The position numbers and the translations under genes were made by a program. This document shows positions 4,650-8,928 of a stretch of 8,928 bases of DNA, in pieces (position 1 is the first letter of the stretch; the number at the start of each line of letters is the position of its first letter). A model generated the notes under the pieces. The model was not told the origin of the DNA. It was given only the letters and a program-made list of their open reading frames with translations, and did not search any database. Source of the stretch: JAXHUK01 sp034189725 (GTDB lineage Bacteria > Chloroflexota > Dehalococcoidia > SZUA-161); NCBI GenBank assembly GCA_034189725.1, contig JAXHUK010000056.1, forward strand, positions 1 through 8,928. Direction: 5' to 3'.

Positions 4650-7493
4650 ATGATAGACCAAACCTATATATCTATAGACCTTGAAACCACTGGGCTGAAT
4701 CCCAAGCTCGATGAAATTATCGAGATCGGCGCCGTCAAGTTCACTGGAAATGAGATCACCGGCACATTTAATTCACTCATCAATCCGTTGTGTACGGTGC
4801 CCTACCGCATCCGTGTGCTCTGTGGCATTGACCAGGCTCAACTGGATACCGCTCCCACATTCTCTGATATCGCCGATGAATTCAACACCTTCGCAGAAGG
4901 GCACTCCATCGTAGGACATAATATCTCCTTCGACCTGGGATTCCTGGAAGGTAAAGGCTTCAAGACGGCCAATATGGTTTATGACACGTGGGAACTTTCA
5001 ACGATCTTGCTTTTTCAACAACCCGACTATAGCCTTGCATCTTTGACAAAAGAGCTTGGGCTATCAGTACCACAACACCGCGCCCTACCTGATGCTTTAG
5101 CAGCAAAGGACCTGTTTGTCAGGCTCCTCGACCGTGCTATTGCTCTCGATCTGACAACCATTGAAGAACTCGTCCGTATATCTGAAAAATCGGATTGGGA
5201 ACAGGGACTTTTTTTCCGAGAGTTGCTGAAGTTCAAGACGAAATCTGCATTCGTAGCCACTGGAGATGCGAATCTCAAAGATAACGACTACGGGATTACC
5301 ATTCGTGGGGAAGATGACGAGTCACCGCTCGTCGCTCGTGCCGAGATAATCCCTCTGGATATAGAGAGCCTCTCTAATATCCTGGAACCTGCCGGTGTCC
5401 TTGCCCAATCACTACCTGATTATGAACATCGCCCCGGGCAAGTCTGTATGATGCAGGCGGTGTCTCAAGCATTAAGCAATAACGAGCACTTGATTGTCGA
5501 AGCGGGCACAGGCACCGGTAAATCGGTGGCTTACCTCTTGCCCTCTATTATATTCGCTCTGGAAAATAGCGTCCCGGTAGTCATCTCCACCAACACAATT
5601 AACCTTCAGGAACAGTTGATCGGCAAGGACATTCCCGCTTTACTGCAAACACTTGAACTTTGGCCAGATCGTCCTATGAAGAGGCCGAAAGTAGTACAAC
5701 TGAAGGGACGAGCAAACTATATCTGTATGAAACGATATAACGCATTGCGGGCAAACGACAGTCTATCTGGCGACGAGGCCAAGCTACTTGCCCGAATCAC
5801 AGTGTGGTTGCGATCAACAAAAACCGGAGACCGTGCTGAACTTAATATCCATCGAAACGAGTTCGCCTCCTGGGACAAGCTCTGCGCCAATTTAGACGAG
5901 AGTATAGAAAAGCAATGTCCGTATCTTCTTAAAGGCGCTTGCTTCCTCTACCAGGCACGCCAGGCTGCTGAAAATGCTCATCTCATCGTAGTCAATCATG
6001 CCCTACTCATGTCAGACATGATCGCCGATGCGAAAATCCTGCCTCACTACGACCATCTGGTTATCGATGAAGCCCATCATCTCGAAGATGAGGCCACCAA
6101 TCAACTCGGTTATCAGGTTACGCAATGGGACCTCTTCAGTTACGTTAATCGATTCGAGCAAAAAACGGAGGGGCAACGCTATTCCGGGCTTCTTGCCTGG
6201 CTCAGAGACTGCTTTCGTGGCAGCACCGTATCAGTGGCCCGACAAAGGCAACTGAATCAGCTCACCGAGTCCCTCAGTACCTCCATCGACAGAGCACAGC
6301 TTTATATCCCCCAATTCTTCGACCGGCTTCGTGACTTCATTCAAAGTAACACACACGGCAATGGCGAGTATAGCCGCTACCTGCTGCTAACCCCTGCTAA
6401 TCGGACTCAGCCGGCATGGTCCAGAGTTATGCTTGCCTGGGAGGATTTATCGCTGGTTTTCAAGGATATTGCAGACGACCTGGGACGACTCCACGACAGC
6501 TTCGAGAATCTGAGTGATAACAGGATTTCGGGATATGAACACTTACTGCTGGAACTCAGCCTCCTGTTTTTCCGCAGTCATGAGCTATACCAGCAGTTGA
6601 TGGCTCTCATTACATATCCAGAGTCAGGCAGCATTTACTGGCTCTCTCTGAACAATCAGAATAGCACCATTGGATTACACGCAACTCTACTCAGCGTTGC
6701 CCAGGTACTGGAGAATTCTCTTTTCTCAACAAAAGATTGTGTCATCCTCACCGGCGCTACACTCAGCACCGAGGGTAATTTCGAATACGTGAAGGACAGG
6801 CTGGGGTTGGAGCACGCTAACGAGCTGATATTAGGAGCGCCTTTCGACTACCCTGCATCAACAATGATATACATCCCCTCTGATATCCCCGATCCAAACA
6901 GTAAGAACTACCAAAAAACGCTGGAAAGCACTCTGATAGAGCTTTGCAGCACCTGTCAGGGACGGACTCTCGTGCTATTCACCTCACACACTGCCCTGCG
7001 AACCACGAAATCTGCTATCCAAACCCCTCTCGAAGAAAACGGCATCCTGGTTTTAGGCCAGGGCGTAGATGGCTCACCAAAACAACTACTATCAACATTT
7101 AAAGCTAATCCTAAAGCGGTACTTCTGGGAACCTCCAGTTTTTGGGAAGGGGTGGACATTTCCGGAGATACGCTCAGTGTGTTGGTGATAGCCAAACTCC
7201 CATTCAATGTGCCCACAGACCCGATATTCGCTGCACGGTCTCAGCTATTTGACAATCCTTTCTATCAATTCAGTATTCCTCAAGCCGCAATCCGCTTCAA
7301 GCAAGGATTTGGACGTCTTATCCGCAGTAAAACTGACCGCGGAGCCTTGGTGTTATTCGACAAGCGTCTCCAAACCAAAGGATACCGCTCAGCATTTTTT
7401 GATTCGATTCCACAGTGCACCGTCGTCAAAGGCACAACCCAGGAACTACCCCTAGCAATATCACAGTGGCTCGACAAAGATCGAAGTGCCTGA
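4650..7493 (+). CDS. dinG: DinG-family helicase fused to an N-terminal DnaQ-like 3'-5' exonuclease
   Basis: At 947 residues it joins two enzymes for DNA repair or processing of unusual DNA structures. Residues 1-165 form a DEDDh exonuclease: D10/E12 in SIDLETTG, D95 in VGHNISFD, and H143/D148 in HRALPD, so all catalytic residues are present. Residues from about 250 form an XPD/DinG superfamily 2 helicase: Walker A EAGTGTGKS (284-292, K291), DEAH (473-476), motif V-like SSFWEGVDISGD (829-840), and motif VI QGFGRLIRS (885-893). Between Walker A and DEAH are four cysteines, C359, C412, C423 and C431, in the position of the iron-sulfur cluster of E. coli DinG and XPD (NYIC ... QCPY ... ACFLYQAR). 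So both activities should be intact, unlike the Staphylococcus aureus homologue, reported to lack the cluster and act as a nuclease. It has its own promoter and seems to be translated from a leaderless message. A 109-base gap separates it from the membrane gene. Confidence 0.93.
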   Translation: MIDQTYISIDLETTGLNPKLDEIIEIGAVKFTGNEITGTFNSLINPLCTVPYRIRVLCGIDQAQLDTAPTFSDIADEFNTFAEGHSIVGHNISFDLGFLEGKGFKTANMVYDTWELSTILLFQQPDYSLASLTKELGLSVPQHRALPDALAAKDLFVRLLDRAIALDLTTIEELVRISEKSDWEQGLFFRELLKFKTKSAFVATGDANLKDNDYGITIRGEDDESPLVARAEIIPLDIESLSNILEPAGVLAQSLPDYEHRPGQVCMMQAVSQALSNNEHLIVEAGTGTGKSVAYLLPSIIFALENSVPVVISTNTINLQEQLIGKDIPALLQTLELWPDRPMKRPKVVQLKGRANYICMKRYNALRANDSLSGDEAKLLARITVWLRSTKTGDRAELNIHRNEFASWDKLCANLDESIEKQCPYLLKGACFLYQARQAAENAHLIVVNHALLMSDMIADAKILPHYDHLVIDEAHHLEDEATNQLGYQVTQWDLFSYVNRFEQKTEGQRYSGLLAWLRDCFRGSTVSVARQRQLNQLTESLSTSIDRAQLYIPQFFDRLRDFIQSNTHGNGEYSRYLLLTPANRTQPAWSRVMLAWEDLSLVFKDIADDLGRLHDSFENLSDNRISGYEHLLLELSLLFFRSHELYQQLMALITYPESGSIYWLSLNNQNSTIGLHATLLSVAQVLENSLFSTKDCVILTGATLSTEGNFEYVKDRLGLEHANELILGAPFDYPASTMIYIPSDIPDPNSKNYQKTLESTLIELCSTCQGRTLVLFTSHTALRTTKSAIQTPLEENGILVLGQGVDGSPKQLLSTFKANPKAVLLGTSSFWEGVDISGDTLSVLVIAKLPFNVPTDPIFAARSQLFDNPFYQFSIPQAAIRFKQGFGRLIRSKTDRGALVLFDKRLQTKGYRSAFFDSIPQCTVVKGTTQELPLAISQWLDKDRSA

Positions 7494-7555
7494 TCACGTT
7501 AGAAACCAGCAATCACGCATCCTACATCTGAGTCAATCCAGAACTTCGCAATAGC

Positions 7556-7584
7556 TTGACCCTAATCTGGTTCTACTATAATAA
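7556..7584 (+). promoter_or_regulatory. Promoter upstream of the M20 peptidase and its mini-ORFs
   Basis: A -35 TTGACC (7556-7561) is followed by an A/T-rich -10 region offering TATAAT (7577-7582, 15-base spacer) or TAATAA (7579-7584, 17-base spacer). Initiation would fall near 7589-7591, immediately before or within the AGGAG of the first mini-ORF. Confidence 0.65.
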
Positions 7585-7600
7585 TAGTTAGGAGAAAGAT

Positions 7601-7639
7601 ATGCGCACTCTTTTCGTCTCCCGGGATTTGCTCACGTAG
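7601..7639 (+). CDS. Possible 12-codon leader peptide
   Basis: ATG to TAG encodes MRTLFVSRDLLT. It is preceded by a strong Shine-Dalgarno, AGGAGA (7590-7595), five bases from the ATG, and lies just after the promoter, so a ribosome would very likely initiate here. The peptide has no pathway-residue run of the attenuator kind. The frame meets a second stop (TAA) six bases later. It may be a translated upstream ORF, or the start of a decayed gene: the same frame continues, with stops, into the 16-codon ORF at 7670. Confidence 0.4.
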   Translation: MRTLFVSRDLLT

Positions 7640-7669
7640 AGATAAGAGGAAAAAGAGAAATTTGTAATC

Positions 7670-7720
7670 ATGGACAAAGACTTTAACGAAACAGACAGGC
7701 TGGAAAGGATAGGGCGATGA
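7670..7720 (+). CDS. Possible 16-codon upstream ORF overlapping the peptidase start
   Basis: ATG to TGA encodes MDKDFNETDRLERIGR, a charged peptide. Its TGA overlaps the peptidase ATG as ATGA (7717-7720), the classic arrangement for translational coupling. Its own ribosome site is weak (purine-rich AAGAGGAAAAAGAG, not well spaced). It may exist only to unmask or reload ribosomes at the peptidase start, or be chance. Confidence 0.3.
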   Translation: MDKDFNETDRLERIGR

Positions 7721-8928
7721 ATGAGGCTCTAATGCAACAGGTATATAATTACATAGATGAGCACTGGATGGAAGCAATCAATGACCTGGAGACACTTTGC
7801 CGACAGCCCAGTATCAGTGCTCAGGGTGTGGGCATCGAAGAGACCGTACAACTTCTCGAGGCAATGATGCAAAAGAATGGCATCAGCACACAGATACTGC
7901 ACAGTCCCGATGGTGGATATCCCTTCATTTATGGTGAAATCAGAGGGGAGTCACCAATTACTCTCTTGTTCTACAATCACTACGACGTCCAACCGCCGGA
8001 ACCCCTGGAGCTCTGGAGCACGCCACCCTTTGAGCCCACACACCACGAGGGGAAGCTGCGCGCACGAGGTGTATCAGACGATAAGGGTGATATTATCGCT
8101 CGATTACTAGCTATCAAGGCGTACCAGGAAGCCCTGGGGAAGTTACCGGTCACAGTGAAGTTCCTGATCGAGGGTGAAGAGGAAATCGGCAGTCCTAACA
8201 TCGCCGCATTCATAGAAAATAACCAATCGCTTCTGAAAGCCGATGCTTGTATTTGGGAATGCGGCGGAGTCAATACAAGAAATGAACCTACCATAAGCCT
8301 TGGTCTCAAGGGGATCCTCTACGTGCAGCTAGAAGTGCGTGGTGCCTCACAGGATGTTCACTCCTCAATGTCCCCTGTAGTACCCAATCCCGCCTGGCGT
8401 CTGGTATGGGCATTAGCCTCACTAAAAGACATGGAGGAAACTGTTCTCATCGAAGGCTTCTACGATAGCGTTGTACCCCCGACTCAAAAAGAGATCGATG
8501 TTATCAGCGCCATTCCACAGGATGATGAGCAAACGAAGCAGAGTTTGGGACTGGAAAAATTCGTCAAAGGAGTTACAGGGCTTGATTACAAATTGCGCCA
8601 CATACTTGAGCCTGCGTGCAATATCTGCGGCCTTGAATCTGGTTACACTGGTCCTGGCTCGAAAACAGTGCTTCCCTGTCTTGCTCAGGCCAAGCTCGAT
8701 TTTCGCCTTGTCCCCGACCAGCGCCCCGAGGATATACTGGAGAAACTGAGAAAACACCTGGACAGTCACGGTTTCAGCGACGTCATCATAGACCCCGCTA
8801 TGGAAGGAGAGAATCCAGCGCGAACTCCTCTGGATGCACCTTTTGTCGATACCGTCACCCGGGCAGCACGAGACGTCTACGGTATGGAGCCGGTGATTAT
8901 ACCATCAATGGCTGGCAGCGGCCCGATG
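7717..8928 (+). CDS. M20-family metallopeptidase (dipeptidase-like), C-terminus cut by window edge
   Basis: 404 codons are open to the right edge; the family is usually about 450-470, so the last helices and final histidine ligand are missing. M20 enzymes are two-zinc, cytoplasmic peptidases or deacylases. Seen: YNHYDVQPPEPLELW with metal ligand H88 and D90; GVSDDKGD with bridging D121; LIEGEEEIGS with catalytic E155 and ligand E156; and WECGG with E181 at the position of the next zinc ligand (Asp or Glu in the superfamily). The segment around VHSSM (about 213-217) falls in the lid/dimerisation domain. The HYDVQPPEP...W pattern matches the carnosinase/CNDP-like dipeptidase subgroup, but substrate cannot be fixed from sequence. 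ATG 7717 is chosen for its AGGA at 7-base spacing (7706-7709) and ATGA overlap; an in-frame ATG at 7732 is less well placed. Confidence 0.9.
   Translation, partial: MNEALMQQVYNYIDEHWMEAINDLETLCRQPSISAQGVGIEETVQLLEAMMQKNGISTQILHSPDGGYPFIYGEIRGESPITLLFYNHYDVQPPEPLELWSTPPFEPTHHEGKLRARGVSDDKGDIIARLLAIKAYQEALGKLPVTVKFLIEGEEEIGSPNIAAFIENNQSLLKADACIWECGGVNTRNEPTISLGLKGILYVQLEVRGASQDVHSSMSPVVPNPAWRLVWALASLKDMEETVLIEGFYDSVVPPTQKEIDVISAIPQDDEQTKQSLGLEKFVKGVTGLDYKLRHILEPACNICGLESGYTGPGSKTVLPCLAQAKLDFRLVPDQRPEDILEKLRKHLDSHGFSDVIIDPAMEGENPARTPLDAPFVDTVTRAARDVYGMEPVIIPSMAGSGPM

Noticed and set aside
7562..7777. Minus-strand open frame of 71 codons in the gap before the peptidase
   Set aside because: It lies over the plus-strand promoter, ribosome sites and start of the peptidase; no motif supports it.

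Overview
The window looks like ordinary chromosome from an anaerobic, free-living bacterium of roughly balanced base composition. A CooC-type nickel-insertion ATPase points to a carbon monoxide dehydrogenase, and so to CO or Wood-Ljungdahl metabolism. IspE shows the MEP isoprenoid route. The SRP RNA is the long, Alu-domain form, which excludes a typical gammaproteobacterium. A DnaQ-like exonuclease fused to a DinG helicase, and the style of the intergenic repeat, remind me of Dehalococcoidia-like Chloroflexota. That placement is inference and was not tested by any search.

Layout. Positions 1-1362 hold two minus-strand genes: a metallo-beta-lactamase-fold hydrolase (709-1362) and, downstream of it, the first 201 codons of cooC (1-604, running off the left edge). 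Positions 1363-1844 have no gene. They carry a candidate minus-strand promoter for the hydrolase, a dispersed-type inverted repeat (1595-1725) and a small perfect palindrome. At 1845-2114 lies a large-type SRP RNA with its own promoter, closing helix and terminator. From 2205 a plus-strand cluster begins: rsmA (16S rRNA dimethyltransferase), ispE (TTG start) and a four-helix membrane protein overlapping the ispE stop. dinG (4650-7493) follows, with a promoter placed so that its mRNA is probably leaderless. At the right edge an M20-family metallopeptidase (7717 onward, incomplete) follows a promoter and two very short reading frames.

How the genes relate. rsmA, the SRP RNA and ispE are housekeeping functions (ribosome maturation, protein targeting, isoprenoid precursors). 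rsmA, ispE and the membrane gene probably form one transcript. dinG and the peptidase appear to have separate promoters. The cooC/hydrolase pair is transcribed divergently from the rest.

I see no defence system, mobile element with a transposase, CRISPR array, tRNA or phage gene. The most interesting points are regulatory and structural: the leaderless dinG start, the SRP RNA hidden under spurious ORFs, the inverted repeat, the mini-ORFs before the peptidase, and an arginine in place of the signature lysine in CooC. I did not find a convincing new biological system.
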